Below, piece by piece: positions 10,103 through 18,744 of a DNA stretch of 57,352 nt. Both the position numbers and the translations under genes were made by a program. Position 1 is the stretch's first letter. The number at the start of each line of letters is the position of its first letter. Under the pieces are notes generated by a model. The model did not search any database, was not told the origin of the DNA, and saw nothing but the letters and a program-made list of their open reading frames with translations. The stretch lies in assembly GCA_025963875.1 (NCBI GenBank), contig JAOPZY010000259.1, positions 1-57,352 of the forward strand, written 5' to 3'. Origin of the DNA: Actinomycetota bacterium (GTDB lineage Bacteria; Actinomycetota; CADDZG01; JAHWKV01; JAOPZY01).

Positions 10103-11470
10103 ATGGCGGGGCCTATGGCGACGTCATCGCAGGGCCTCCCTGCCCCCAGGCTCCAGGGACCGCAGGCGATGGGGGCCGGCCTCGTCCACCGGGTGCGGGC
10201 CGCCGCCGCGACGACCCCCGGCCGGATGCGGCTCATCTCGCTGGGCGTCCTGGCGTGCGTGGCCCTGGCCTGGGCACTCGGGTTCTACGCCGTCTCCCAC
10301 CGCCAGCAGGGGATCCGTACCGTCGGCACGGAGGTTCAGCCCGTCGTCGTCGAGTCCCGCAGCATCCAGAGCCTGCTCTCGGGTGCCGACGCCAGCGCCG
10401 CCAACTCCTTCCTGGCGGGTGGCGTCGAGCCCGCGGACCAGCGTGCCCGCTACCTCACCAACACCAGGCAGGCCCAGGACGAGCTCGCCAAGGCCGCGGC
10501 GGGCGGCGGTGCGTCGGCCAAGGCCCAGGACGCCGTCAGGACCATCGCAGAGTCCAGCGCCACCTACGTGGGCCTCGTGGAGAGCGCCAGGGCCAACAAC
10601 CGCCAGGGATTCCCCGTCGGGGCGGGCTACCTCCGCCGGGCCACCGCCCTGCTGAACAACACCATCCTCCCGGCCGCCGACCGGCTGCACGAGGATTCGG
10701 TGCTCCGGCTCGACGCCGGGTACGCGGCGGCCGGCGGGATTGCCGCAACGGTCGGGGTCCTCGTTGCCGCCGTCGTGCTGTTCGTCGCGCTGGTCGCAGC
10801 CCAGGTCTTTCTCCGGAGGCGCACCAACCGCGTGCTCAACGTCGGCCTGGCGGCTGCCACCGGACTTTCGGTGCTGCTCATCGGCTGGACGCTGTTCTCG
10901 CTGGTGACCGAGGGCAGCCAGGTCGCCGCCGCCCGCGACCGGGCGGACGCGCTCAACCTGCTCGCCCAGGCACGGGTCACCGCCTTCCGGGCCAAGAGCG
11001 ACGAGAGCTTCGCACTCATCGCCCGCGGCAACGGCGCCGCCCAGTACAAGGCCTTCGACGACGCGGTGGCGGCCCTCGGCAGCCCCGACTCCGGGAAGGG
11101 CCTGCTCGCAGAGGCGGCCCGGCGGGCCGCCGCCGGCGACGAGCAGGCCTCGATGAACGGCGCGGTAGCGGCGTTCAAGTCCTATCTCGCCGCCCACGCC
11201 AATATCGCGAACCTCGACTCGAACGGCGCATCGCCGCAGGCCATCACCACGGCGCTCGCCGCCGGCCCCGGCACCGCCAACGGGGCCTTCGAGGCATTCG
11301 ACCAGGCAATCCAGCGGGTGTCGGTCCTCACCCAGCAGGAGTTCGACGGCCACATCCGCAGCGCTCGGGGCCACATCACCGGCCTGGCGATTGCGATCAG
11401 CCTCGCCTTCCTCCTCGTGGCGGTCCTCGTGCTCTACGGGTTCCAGCGGCGGATCGGGGAGTACCGGTGA
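10103..11470 (+). CDS. glnX: GlnX-like four-TM signal-transducing membrane protein
   Basis: The 455-residue integral membrane protein has four predicted helices: about 43-64, 213-238, 245-270 and 430-450. Helices 1-2 and 3-4 bracket two helical extracytoplasmic domains (about 65-210 and 272-428), rich in Ala/Gln like four-helix-bundle sensors. It overlaps the next gene, a GlnH-like binding protein, by four bases, and a PknG operon lies 3 kb away. In mycobacteria GlnX passes the amino-acid signal from periplasmic GlnH to the kinase PknG; topology and context here match that. The start is the ATG at 10103 with GGGAGG upstream; another in-frame ATG lies 12 bases further in. Name by synteny and topology, not strong residue identity. 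Confidence 0.75.
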   Translation: MAGPMATSSQGLPAPRLQGPQAMGAGLVHRVRAAAATTPGRMRLISLGVLACVALAWALGFYAVSHRQQGIRTVGTEVQPVVVESRSIQSLLSGADASAANSFLAGGVEPADQRARYLTNTRQAQDELAKAAAGGGASAKAQDAVRTIAESSATYVGLVESARANNRQGFPVGAGYLRRATALLNNTILPAADRLHEDSVLRLDAGYAAAGGIAATVGVLVAAVVLFVALVAAQVFLRRRTNRVLNVGLAAATGLSVLLIGWTLFSLVTEGSQVAAARDRADALNLLAQARVTAFRAKSDESFALIARGNGAAQYKAFDDAVAALGSPDSGKGLLAEAARRAAAGDEQASMNGAVAAFKSYLAAHANIANLDSNGASPQAITTALAAGPGTANGAFEAFDQAIQRVSVLTQQEFDGHIRSARGHITGLAIAISLAFLLVAVLVLYGFQRRIGEYR

Positions 11471-12420
11471 GGCGGTGGACGGCGGGCCTGCTGGCAGTGC
11501 TCGCCGTGGCCCTCCTCGCCGGCTGCAGCGGGGCCACCCGGACCGCCGCCACCGCACCCCAGGCAGCGGTGGCCCAGGCGACGCCGTCGCCCCCTGCCCC
11601 AACGTGCGGCAACGTCGTCGCGAGCCTGCGGCCTCCGGCGGCGCTCCCGGCTCCCGGCCAGATGCCCGCCGGTTCGTACATGCGGACGATCCAGGACCGC
11701 GGCCGCCTCGTCGCCGGCGTCTCCCAGGACACGCTGCTGTTTGGCTTCCTCGACCCCTTCGACGGGCAGATCAAAGGCTTCGACATCGACGTCCTGCACC
11801 AGATCGCTCAGGCCATCTTCGGGGACCCCAACAAGATCGAGTACCGGGCCATGACGGGCGCCGAGCGGATCAGCAAGATCCGGGACGGTTCGGTCGACAT
11901 CGTCGGGCGCACCTTCACGATCACCTGCGACCGCCGCCAGCAGATCGACTTCTCGTCGGTCTACTTCGACGCCGGCGACAGAGTGCTGGTGAGGAGGGAC
12001 TCGACGGCCAAGGGCATCCAGGACCTCGGGGGCAAGAAGGTCTGCACCACCAACGGGAGCACCACCATCCCTCACCTCAACGCGGTGCCCTCGAAACCGG
12101 TCCCCGTCCTCCTGGCCGACTTCACGGACTGCCTTGTCGCCTTCCAGAACGGCGAGGTGGACGCCATTGCCACCGACGACGCCATCCTCGCCGGGCTGGC
12201 CAAGCAGGACCCCTACGCCAAGTTCGTCGGTGACCGGTTCTCGGACGAGCCCTACGGCCTCGGCCTGGCCCTGGGCCACCCGGAGTTCACGCGGTTCGTC
12301 AACGGGGTCCTCGACCAGATGCGGGCCAACGGCACGTGGGCCAACCTCTACCGCACATGGCTCGTGCCGAGCCTCAGCAACGCTGTCCCCGCCCCCCCGG
12401 CGGCCGCCTACAAGGACTGA
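11467..12420 (+). CDS. glnH: GlnH-like amino-acid-binding lipoprotein
   Basis: This 317-residue solute-binding protein (SBP_bac_3 fold) starts at a GTG overlapping the glnX stop. Residues 1-20 form a signal peptide with lipobox LLAGC. The binding-protein core runs from about 75 (DRGRLVAGVSQDTLLFGF) through IKGFDIDVLHQIAQAIFG, MTGAERISKIRDGSVDIVGR and the conserved ITCDRRQQIDFS, to EPYGLGLALGHPEFTRFVN and GTWANLYRTWL. The ITC(D/E)RR block and overall order fit mycobacterial GlnH, which binds Asp/Glu/Asn and signals through GlnX to PknG rather than feeding a transporter. No ABC permease or ATPase lies nearby, which supports a sensory role. Confidence 0.85.
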   Translation: MRRWTAGLLAVLAVALLAGCSGATRTAATAPQAAVAQATPSPPAPTCGNVVASLRPPAALPAPGQMPAGSYMRTIQDRGRLVAGVSQDTLLFGFLDPFDGQIKGFDIDVLHQIAQAIFGDPNKIEYRAMTGAERISKIRDGSVDIVGRTFTITCDRRQQIDFSSVYFDAGDRVLVRRDSTAKGIQDLGGKKVCTTNGSTTIPHLNAVPSKPVPVLLADFTDCLVAFQNGEVDAIATDDAILAGLAKQDPYAKFVGDRFSDEPYGLGLALGHPEFTRFVNGVLDQMRANGTWANLYRTWLVPSLSNAVPAPPAAAYKD

Positions 12421-12434
12421 GCCCGGCGGACGGC

Positions 12435-13226
12435 GTGCAGCACGCCATTCACGTCCCGACGGTCGGGGAGCTCGCCGATCCCCGGGTGCTCGCCGACCTG
12501 GCGGCGGACGCCGAGGAACACGGGTGGGACGGCGTCTTCCTCTGGGACCACCTGCTCCGCCCGGACACGGAGCCGCCGGAGGTGGCCGACACCTGGGTCG
12601 CCCTCGCCGCCATGGCGTCCGCCACCTCGATGATCCGCCTCGGTCCCATGGTGACGCCGCTTGTTCGCTACGGTCCCCAACGCCTGGCCCGTGCCAGCGT
12701 GGGCCTGGACCAGCTCTCGGCCGGCCGCCTCACGCTCGGCCTCGGTCTGGGCCACGATCGGTGGGGGGAGCTCCGCCGCTTCGGCGAGCCCACCGATCCC
12801 CGGGAGCGGGCCGATCTCCTGGACGAGGGAGTCGAGCTGCTGCTCGCGCTCTGGTCCGGCGAGGAGGTCCATCACCTGGGCCGCTACGTCGCCGGCGGCG
12901 TGCGATTCCTCCCCACGCCCGTGCAGCGGCCGCGGATCCCCCTGTGGTTCGCAGCCCGCGGGGACGCCCGGCGGCCCGTGCGCCGTGCAGCCCGCTACGA
13001 GGGCCTGTTCCCGGTGGACGTCAACCCGGACCAGCTCGCCAGGATGCTGGACATCGTGGCCGCCGAGCGGGGCAGCCTGGAGGGTTTCGATGTCGCCGTG
13101 TCGATCCCCCCCGGCGGCGACCCCGGACCCTACGCCGCCAGGGGGGCCACCTGGGTCCTCAGCGGATTCCAGCCGCACGACGCTCTGAAGGACTTGCAGT
13201 CCCGTGTGGAGGCCGGACCCGGCTGA
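12435..13226 (+). CDS. LLM-class F420-dependent oxidoreductase
   Basis: The 263-residue luciferase-like TIM-barrel protein begins VQHAIHVPTVGELADPRVLA from a GTG, the standard N-terminal strand of this class. Other blocks are HGWDGVFLWDHLL, VALAAMASATSMIRLGPMVTPL, LDQLSAGRLTLGLGLGHD and PLWFAARGDARRPVRRAARYEG. Actinobacterial members usually use deazaflavin F420 to oxidise or reduce small alcohols or aldehydes; the substrate is unknown. It lies 14 bases after glnH, so it is probably in the glnX-glnH transcript, although its link to PknG signalling is unclear. It ends at a bidirectional hairpin shared with the opposing FHA operon. Confidence 0.85.
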   Translation: MQHAIHVPTVGELADPRVLADLAADAEEHGWDGVFLWDHLLRPDTEPPEVADTWVALAAMASATSMIRLGPMVTPLVRYGPQRLARASVGLDQLSAGRLTLGLGLGHDRWGELRRFGEPTDPRERADLLDEGVELLLALWSGEEVHHLGRYVAGGVRFLPTPVQRPRIPLWFAARGDARRPVRRAARYEGLFPVDVNPDQLARMLDIVAAERGSLEGFDVAVSIPPGGDPGPYAARGATWVLSGFQPHDALKDLQSRVEAGPG

Positions 13227-13274
13227 CCCAGCCGCGGCCGGTTCCGTAGCCCACTTGACAGGCCGTTCCACTAC

Positions 13275-13319
13275 AGATTCCGTCGAAAAGACCGCCAAGC
13301 CGACTTTTTGACGGAATCT
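13275..13319. terminator. bidirectional terminator between convergent PknG-module operons
   Basis: Arms of 16 bases (AGATTCCGTCGAAAAG and CTTTTTGACGGAATCT) pair with a single mismatch around a 13-base loop. The run of A on one side and T on the other lets it act in both directions. It lies between the plus-strand LLM gene and the minus-strand FHA gene. Confidence 0.8.
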
Positions 13320-13345
13320 ACTTCGGAGATGCTCGAGTCAGTCGC

Positions 13346-14131
13346 TCAGGCCTTCCGTAGCGTCAGGGTGGTCCAGGCCCCCATGTGGATGCGGTCGCCG
13401 TCCGACACGGGGACCGCCCTGTTGGTGTCGATGGGATCGGTGCTGTCGTTGAGGAACGTCCCATTGGCCGACCCGGGGTCGATGAGCGTCCACCCGCCCT
13501 CCGGGCTGCCGACCAGCACTGCGTGCATGTGCGACACGCCCGGGTCCTCCGGCGCTCCCGAGAGGTCGATCTCCGGGTTGATCCCCCGGGACGTGCTCCG
13601 CCGGCCGATCACCGCCCGCAGCGTCGTGAGGGAGAAGACACGGTCGGGGTACACGGCGGGGAACGGGATCTCCTCGGCCTGCATGCGGTCGTAGTAGTCG
13701 CGGTCGGCCACGACGATCGCCTGCCAGGTGGGTGCGGCGAAGGCTCGTCCCGATGCGACGGCCGGCGTCGAGAACGGCGACGATGATGGTGCCGCCCCGG
13801 GCGCGGGCGAAGCCGCCTCGACGGGTGAGGCGGCCGCTGCGGCCTCGGGGGGTGCCGAGGCTCCCACCGGGGCCGGTGCAGGGCTCGAGGCGCCCGGAGC
13901 CCCGAGCGCCATGTCGTAGCCGCAGACCTCGCAGAATTTGTCGCCCTCGGCGTTGGGAGCGCCGCAGGCCGGGCACGCCTTGGTCGGTCCCGGCGCAGCC
14001 TCCGACGCAGCAGGGGCGCCGGCAGGCGCGGGTGCGGCGGCGGTGGGGTCGCCCCCGATCTTGGCGCCGCACTGGTCGCAGTAGTCGGCGGTGTCCGACA
14101 GGTGCCCGTTGGGACAGATCGCCTCGGCCAT
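13346..14131 (-). CDS. zinc-ribbon FHA-domain protein
   Basis: This 261-residue cytosolic protein has two N-terminal zinc ribbons: CPNGH with CDQCG (residues 6-22) and CPACG with CEVCG (about 52-72). A Pro/Ala-rich linker (about 76-125) and a C-terminal FHA domain (about 160-260) follow. The FHA core shows RAVIGRRSTSRGINPEIDLS, then SHMHAVL, then DPGSANGTFLND, giving the expected Arg, Ser-His and Asn phosphothreonine contacts. It is the last gene of the pknG operon; its ATG overlaps the VWA stop by one base. By analogy with mycobacterial GarA it may read phosphothreonines made by PknG, but it lacks GarA's length and N-terminal layout, so a substrate or scaffold role is only inferred. Confidence 0.85.
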   Translation of the reverse strand: MAEAICPNGHLSDTADYCDQCGAKIGGDPTAAAPAPAGAPAASEAAPGPTKACPACGAPNAEGDKFCEVCGYDMALGAPGASSPAPAPVGASAPPEAAAAASPVEAASPAPGAAPSSSPFSTPAVASGRAFAAPTWQAIVVADRDYYDRMQAEEIPFPAVYPDRVFSLTTLRAVIGRRSTSRGINPEIDLSGAPEDPGVSHMHAVLVGSPEGGWTLIDPGSANGTFLNDSTDPIDTNRAVPVSDGDRIHMGAWTTLTLRKA

Positions 14132-15417
14132 CAGTGTGTCACCCGTACGGTCTTGGTCGACCGCGTGTCGAGGGTCATCTCGTCTTCGTCGGCGACCTTG
14201 GATTTCATCCTGACCTTGCCCGTCGCCGGATCCTCGACGTCCACCACCTTGGCGAGCAGCTTCGCAGTTTCGGTGTTTCCTGACTGTGCCGCAAGCTGGA
14301 CCGCCCGTCCCAGCTTCGTCGTTGCCGTCTCCATGTCCCCCTGCTTCCTGGCTTCGAGGCCCTCTGCGATGGCGTCGGCCAGCTCGGCCTGGCCCGTGTA
14401 GTGCGCGACCTGCTTGTTGATCTTCGTGGAGAGAGCGGAGTCGTCGGTCCAGACCGCCTTGACGAGGGCCTGGCCCGCCACCTGCCCGTTGACCACCAGC
14501 GACACTCTGGCGGCGAGCATCTCGTCGCCCACGTTCCCGGCGTTCACGCTGACGGCGAAGTGATAGTCCCGCGACTCGTCGCCCCAAGCGCCGGTCGGGT
14601 AGTCCCCCGACAGCGGGTTGATGGTCACGCGCCGGTCGGTGAGGTCGAGGAGGTCGGGGGCCACCTGCTTCACGAAGCTGATGCTCGCACCCTGCGGCGT
14701 CCACAGCCGGATCTTGACGTCGGCGAGGGACTTGCCCATCGCCTGGGCCATCATGGTCTCGAAGTCGGCGGCGAGGCCGGCCGGATCCGCCACGATATCG
14801 ACGGTGCCGAGCAGGACTGTGGCGATCTTCCGCAGTTCCGACACCACCCAGTCCGTGCCGACCCCACGGCAGTCGCACTGGAAGATCCCCTTGGCGCCTT
14901 GGATGGCGGCGTCGAGCGTCTCCGGCGACTCGTGCTCATCCTTGCCGTCGGTGAGCAGGATGACGTGCTTGATGCCCGGCTCGTTGGCCACGATGCTCGT
15001 GATGAGTTGCAGCCACGAGCCGATCGCGGTGCCGCCGCTGGCCTCCAGCCGGCCGGCGGCTTGCTGGGCCTGGGCGCGGGTTTCGTTCGACGATGTGGCG
15101 AGGCCCCCGGTGCGCGGGTAGACGACGTGGGCGGTGTTGTCGCCGGAGATGACGGCGAAGCGCACGCCGTCCTTGATGGCCGCGACGGCTGCGGCGGTGG
15201 CTTCCCGGGCGGCCCGGATCTTGGAGCCCCCCATCGATCCGGAGGTGTCGACGACGATCACCTCGACGCTGCCGGCGGTCGAGGCGGCGCCAGGCCCGGC
15301 GGCGAAGCCACCCGCCGCGCTCGCCCCCGAGGCCGTGATCGTGACGACGGCGTTGACCTCCCTGGCCCCCTCGGGGAGGTACTCGTTCTGAAAGCACTCC
15401 AGGTGGAAGTCAGCCAT
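14131..15417 (-). CDS. VWA-domain (MIDAS) protein of the PknG module
   Basis: The 428-residue protein, started at MADFHLECFQNEYLPEGA, has a von Willebrand A domain at about 45-225 with the metal-site motif VVDTSGSMGGSK, a conserved Thr region and ILLTDGKDEHESPE. A beta-rich domain (about 230-345) and a helical tail (LAKVVDVEDPATGKVRMKSK) follow. There is no signal peptide or TM helix, so it is cytosolic. VWA proteins next to PP2C phosphatases and kinases are common in bacterial Ser/Thr signalling clusters and often bind partners through the MIDAS metal. The start overlaps the PP2C gene end by eight bases, and the stop abuts the FHA gene, so translation of the set is coupled. Confidence 0.85.
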   Translation of the reverse strand: MADFHLECFQNEYLPEGAREVNAVVTITASGASAAGGFAAGPGAASTAGSVEVIVVDTSGSMGGSKIRAAREATAAAVAAIKDGVRFAVISGDNTAHVVYPRTGGLATSSNETRAQAQQAAGRLEASGGTAIGSWLQLITSIVANEPGIKHVILLTDGKDEHESPETLDAAIQGAKGIFQCDCRGVGTDWVVSELRKIATVLLGTVDIVADPAGLAADFETMMAQAMGKSLADVKIRLWTPQGASISFVKQVAPDLLDLTDRRVTINPLSGDYPTGAWGDESRDYHFAVSVNAGNVGDEMLAARVSLVVNGQVAGQALVKAVWTDDSALSTKINKQVAHYTGQAELADAIAEGLEARKQGDMETATTKLGRAVQLAAQSGNTETAKLLAKVVDVEDPATGKVRMKSKVADEDEMTLDTRSTKTVRVTH

Positions 15418-16513
15418 GGTCGTTCGCCTCGCTCTCATTGCTCTCGGTCTCAACAGGCGTCTCGGTCTCAACAGGCTCAACAGGCCCGGTCGGGGTTTCG
15501 CTCGGCGGCTCGGCGGGGGGAGCCGACGGCACCTCCGCCCAGGTGGGCGCTCCGAGGGCCTTGATGGCGACCGTGATGTTGTCGTGGCCCCCTGCTTCGA
15601 GCGCGGCGTCCACCAGGCGCCGTGCCGTCTCCAGCACCCCCTCGCCGGGCGGGCCGGCCGCCACCAGCTCCCGAAGGGCCTCGGGGGCCTCGTAGTAGTT
15701 CCAGAGCCCGTCCGAGCAGACCAGCAGGATGCCGGGTCCCGGTGCCGTCACGACCTCGATGTGCGGCGTGACCTCGGGAGCGTCGGTACCGAGCCAGTGC
15801 GTGATGGTGTGCGCGTCCTTCCGTCCGTAGGCCTCCTCCGGGGTCGCCCCCGCTGCGATGGCAGCCTCGGCCAGTGAGTCGTCGTAGCTGAGCTGCCGGC
15901 AGGCCTGCGGCGACGCCGCATCGATCCAGTACGCCCGGCTGTCGCCGACGTTGGCCGTCACCAGCTGGTCTCCGATCACCACGACGGCGACGACGGTGGT
16001 CGACGGTGCCTGGGTGTAACCGCCCGGCTCCTCGACCGGGGCGTTGCACACCGCCGCCTGGGCCGCCGCCACGGCACCGGCAAGGACCGAGACAGCCTCC
16101 TCGTGCCCCGACAGGCCCGCCACCACCGCGTCCGCCACGGCCTCCGCCGCTGCGGCCGAGGCCTGGTCGGGATTGGCGGTCGTCGAGACCCCGTCGCAGA
16201 CGACGAGCACCGAGAACGCCTCGGTGGCACGGATCGCGCCGGCATCCTCGTTGCGGTGGTGGCGCAGTCCCTTGTCGGACACCAGCGCCATGCCGCCCTC
16301 CTCGACCTCGATGTGGTCGGTGGGGCGCGGCAGCCGGTTGCCGCAGCGGGTGCAGTACCCGTCGGCGTCGGCCTGGTCCGCCGGGGCGCCGCACTTCGGG
16401 CAGGTGCCCTCCTGCGGGGGTGGCGCGTGCAGCCGCGTCCCGCAGCTCTCGCAGAAGTCGTCCTCCTCGGCGACGGCTTCGCCGCACGAGGGGCACAGGG
16501 TGGCAGTCGTCAT
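15410..16513 (-). CDS. zinc-ribbon PP2C-family Ser/Thr phosphatase
   Basis: The 367-residue cytosolic phosphatase has two zinc ribbons in its first 60 residues (CPSCG/CESCG and CPKCG/CTRCG). The PP2C catalytic domain runs about 70-320: DKGLRHHRNEDAG, VVCDGVSTTANPDQAS, ANVGDSRAYW, LVCSDGLWNYY and GGHDNITVA supply the metal-binding aspartates of the family. A disordered Pro/Glu/Thr tail (about 325-367) follows. It probably removes phosphates placed by the neighbouring PknG. The ATG overlaps the pknG stop by four bases. The ribbons match the style of those in the kinase and FHA protein, suggesting a shared docking or assembly signal. Confidence 0.9.
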   Translation of the reverse strand: MTTATLCPSCGEAVAEEDDFCESCGTRLHAPPPQEGTCPKCGAPADQADADGYCTRCGNRLPRPTDHIEVEEGGMALVSDKGLRHHRNEDAGAIRATEAFSVLVVCDGVSTTANPDQASAAAAEAVADAVVAGLSGHEEAVSVLAGAVAAAQAAVCNAPVEEPGGYTQAPSTTVVAVVVIGDQLVTANVGDSRAYWIDAASPQACRQLSYDDSLAEAAIAAGATPEEAYGRKDAHTITHWLGTDAPEVTPHIEVVTAPGPGILLVCSDGLWNYYEAPEALRELVAAGPPGEGVLETARRLVDAALEAGGHDNITVAIKALGAPTWAEVPSAPPAEPPSETPTGPVEPVETETPVETESNESEANDHG

Positions 16514-18732
16514 GTGAGCGTGAGAGGGCGGTACTCGTTGGCCTTGTCGATGAGGGCGATCTTCTCCGCCCGGGTGGCAGCGTAGCGGGCCAGCTCCCTG
16601 CATGTCTTCTCCAGGCCCTTGCGGATGTCCCGCTCGTCGAGCGCGGCGCCGCCGATGCGGGTCGTCCCGTCGGGCGGGATGTGGCCCGCGGTCAGCATGG
16701 CGAGCGCCGACGCCAGGATCTCCCGGGTCAGCCCGAACCGGATCTCGGCGTCGACCTGGAGCTGCTCGATGGTCTGCGACGCGGCGACGAGATCGGCGAG
16801 CGACGGGCTGGTCCCGTTCACCTCGGTCGCCAGCACCCGGCAGAGGGTCACCTGCGCCCGGGCATGGGCGCTGGAGGTGGCCGGGACGCCCTGGAGGGCC
16901 ACCGCCGCGCCCGCCCGGTCTCCGGTCCGCATGCGGCAGCGGGCCAGACCGAAGGCGGCGCTTGCCGACGTGGGGTCGGTGAGTGCCACCCGGGCGTAGT
17001 AGCCACCGGCGCGAGCGGGATCCCCTTTCAGCTCGAGGCCGCACGCCAGCGCCAGCTTCGGCGCCAGCTCCCCGGGGAGCTCGCTGTAGACCTCGTCGAG
17101 CTCGTTCACCGCGGCGTCCAGATACCCGCTCGCCAGGGCCCGGATGCCCCGCCACCAGTGGATCCGCCAGTCGCTCGGGTCCTCTTTCGTCAGGCGGTCG
17201 AGGGTCCGGTCGGCGAGGTCGTAGTCGCCACCGACCACGTGGGCCTGCGCCAGGCGGAAGCCGATCTCCGGGGTGAACGGTGCCCGCTCGAGGGCTGCGA
17301 CCACCTGCTCGGGCGTCGCCCCCGAGAGGCTCGCCAGGAGCGCCGCCTGGGGGTCGGCCGGGTCGACTGCCGGAACGGGCAGCGACTTCCAGTCCGCAGC
17401 GTCGGGGTTGGTGATGAGCTCGGGGCTGAACAGCTTCGAAGGGGTGGGCTGGGCGGCGCCGCCGTCGAGGGCGACGACCTCCCGGAGCACGCCGAGGAGC
17501 TGCTCCCGCATCGTCTCGGCGGACGCGAATCGCATGTCCGGGTCGGGTTGGGTGCTCCTCAGCAGGAAGCGGTGGAATGACTCGTAGCGGCCGAAGATCG
17601 GCACGTCGGTGGCGGGCGGCAGCGCGGTGGCGTAGCGCTTGGGGTCCTGGAAGCCCCGGAAGTCGAAGGAGAGGACGGCCAGCGTCCTGCCGACGGTGTA
17701 GAGGTCGGAGGCGATCGATGCTCCGAGCTCGGCGACCTCGGGCGCCTGGTAGCCGATGGTGCCGTAGAGGGCGCTCATGTTGTCGTCCAGGCGCCGCACG
17801 CCGCCGAGGTCGATGACCTTCATCTGCTCCTCGGTCTGGATGGCGTTCTCCGGCTTGAAGTCGCAGAAGAGCAGGTCCTTGCTGTGCAGGAACCCGAGGG
17901 CCGGGAGGATCTCGAGCATGAAGGCGATGGCCTGGGCAACCGGGACCGGCCCGCCGGTCACGTCGGTGTACTGCTTGCGGACCTCCTTCAGCGACTGGCC
18001 TCCGACGTACTCCATGACGATGTAGCCCAGGCCGCCGTGCTCGACGAAGTTGTAGATCTTGACGATGTTCGGGTGCTCCACCTCCGCAAGGAACCGCCGC
18101 TCGGCGATGGCCGCCTCCATCGCATCGGCGTCGCCGGCGTCGAGGAGGCCCTTCAGCACCACCCAGCGGTCGGAGACGTTGTGGTCCTTGGCGAGGTAGA
18201 TCCAGCCGAGGCCTCCGTGGGCGATGCAGCCGACCACCTGGTACTGGTGGGCCACGAGCTCGCCGGGCTTCAGCTTCGGCGTGAAGGAGTAGGCGGTGCC
18301 GCAGTGGGGGCAGAACCCCTCCGCCCTCGCCGTCTTGCCGGGCTTGGAGCGGCCGACCGGCTTCCCGCAGTGGCCGCAGTAGCGCTTGGATTCCTCGACC
18401 TCCGGGTTGGCGAGGATGACGCTGGTCGGGTCCTTCGAGGGCACGGGCGGCACCTCGACGAGCCCGGCCCCGAGGTTGCCCCGGCGGGTCCTGCCCGAAC
18501 CGGTGCGCCGGGACGTCCCGCCCGAGGTGGTGCCCCGGGTGGCCTGGCTGGCCCGTGCCGACGGGGACTGCCCCGCCGACGGACTCCGTCCTGCCGACGG
18601 GGACTGCCCAACGGCGGGCGGCTGCAGGGACTGCGGCGCGGCGGCCATCGCCCCCTTCTCGGGGGCCATGCCGCAGACGTTGCAGTAGCCGTCCTCGATC
18701 GTGCCGGTGCAGCCGGGCCGCTGGCAGTCCAT
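16510..18732 (-). CDS. pknG: PknG-type Ser/Thr protein kinase
   Basis: At 740 residues this matches mycobacterial PknG in length. In order there are an N-terminal CxxxxC/CxxC zinc knuckle (3-20) and a disordered basic stretch with SPSAG repeats (about 40-100). The rubredoxin-like ribbon follows (CGHCGKPVGRS and CPHCG, 119-146), then the kinase domain (about 163-420) and a TPR tail (about 470-730). Kinase landmarks fit PknG rather than PknB: CIAHGGLGWIYLAKDHNV, the ATP lysine in VVLKGL, EVEHPNIVKIYNFVEH, YIVMEYVGGQSL, catalytic loop FCDFKPENAI and DLG in place of DFG. In Mycobacterium and Corynebacterium PknG controls glutamate metabolism through FHA proteins such as GarA/OdhI. It is the second gene of the minus-strand operon. 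Confidence 0.95.
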   Translation of the reverse strand: MDCQRPGCTGTIEDGYCNVCGMAPEKGAMAAAPQSLQPPAVGQSPSAGRSPSAGQSPSARASQATRGTTSGGTSRRTGSGRTRRGNLGAGLVEVPPVPSKDPTSVILANPEVEESKRYCGHCGKPVGRSKPGKTARAEGFCPHCGTAYSFTPKLKPGELVAHQYQVVGCIAHGGLGWIYLAKDHNVSDRWVVLKGLLDAGDADAMEAAIAERRFLAEVEHPNIVKIYNFVEHGGLGYIVMEYVGGQSLKEVRKQYTDVTGGPVPVAQAIAFMLEILPALGFLHSKDLLFCDFKPENAIQTEEQMKVIDLGGVRRLDDNMSALYGTIGYQAPEVAELGASIASDLYTVGRTLAVLSFDFRGFQDPKRYATALPPATDVPIFGRYESFHRFLLRSTQPDPDMRFASAETMREQLLGVLREVVALDGGAAQPTPSKLFSPELITNPDAADWKSLPVPAVDPADPQAALLASLSGATPEQVVAALERAPFTPEIGFRLAQAHVVGGDYDLADRTLDRLTKEDPSDWRIHWWRGIRALASGYLDAAVNELDEVYSELPGELAPKLALACGLELKGDPARAGGYYARVALTDPTSASAAFGLARCRMRTGDRAGAAVALQGVPATSSAHARAQVTLCRVLATEVNGTSPSLADLVAASQTIEQLQVDAEIRFGLTREILASALAMLTAGHIPPDGTTRIGGAALDERDIRKGLEKTCRELARYAATRAEKIALIDKANEYRPLTLT

Positions 18733-18744
18733 GGCTCTCCTTCC

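Noticed and set aside
13275-13319. Long inverted repeat as an insertion-sequence end
   Set aside because: Position between convergent operons plus A/T runs fits a bidirectional terminator, and no transposase is near.
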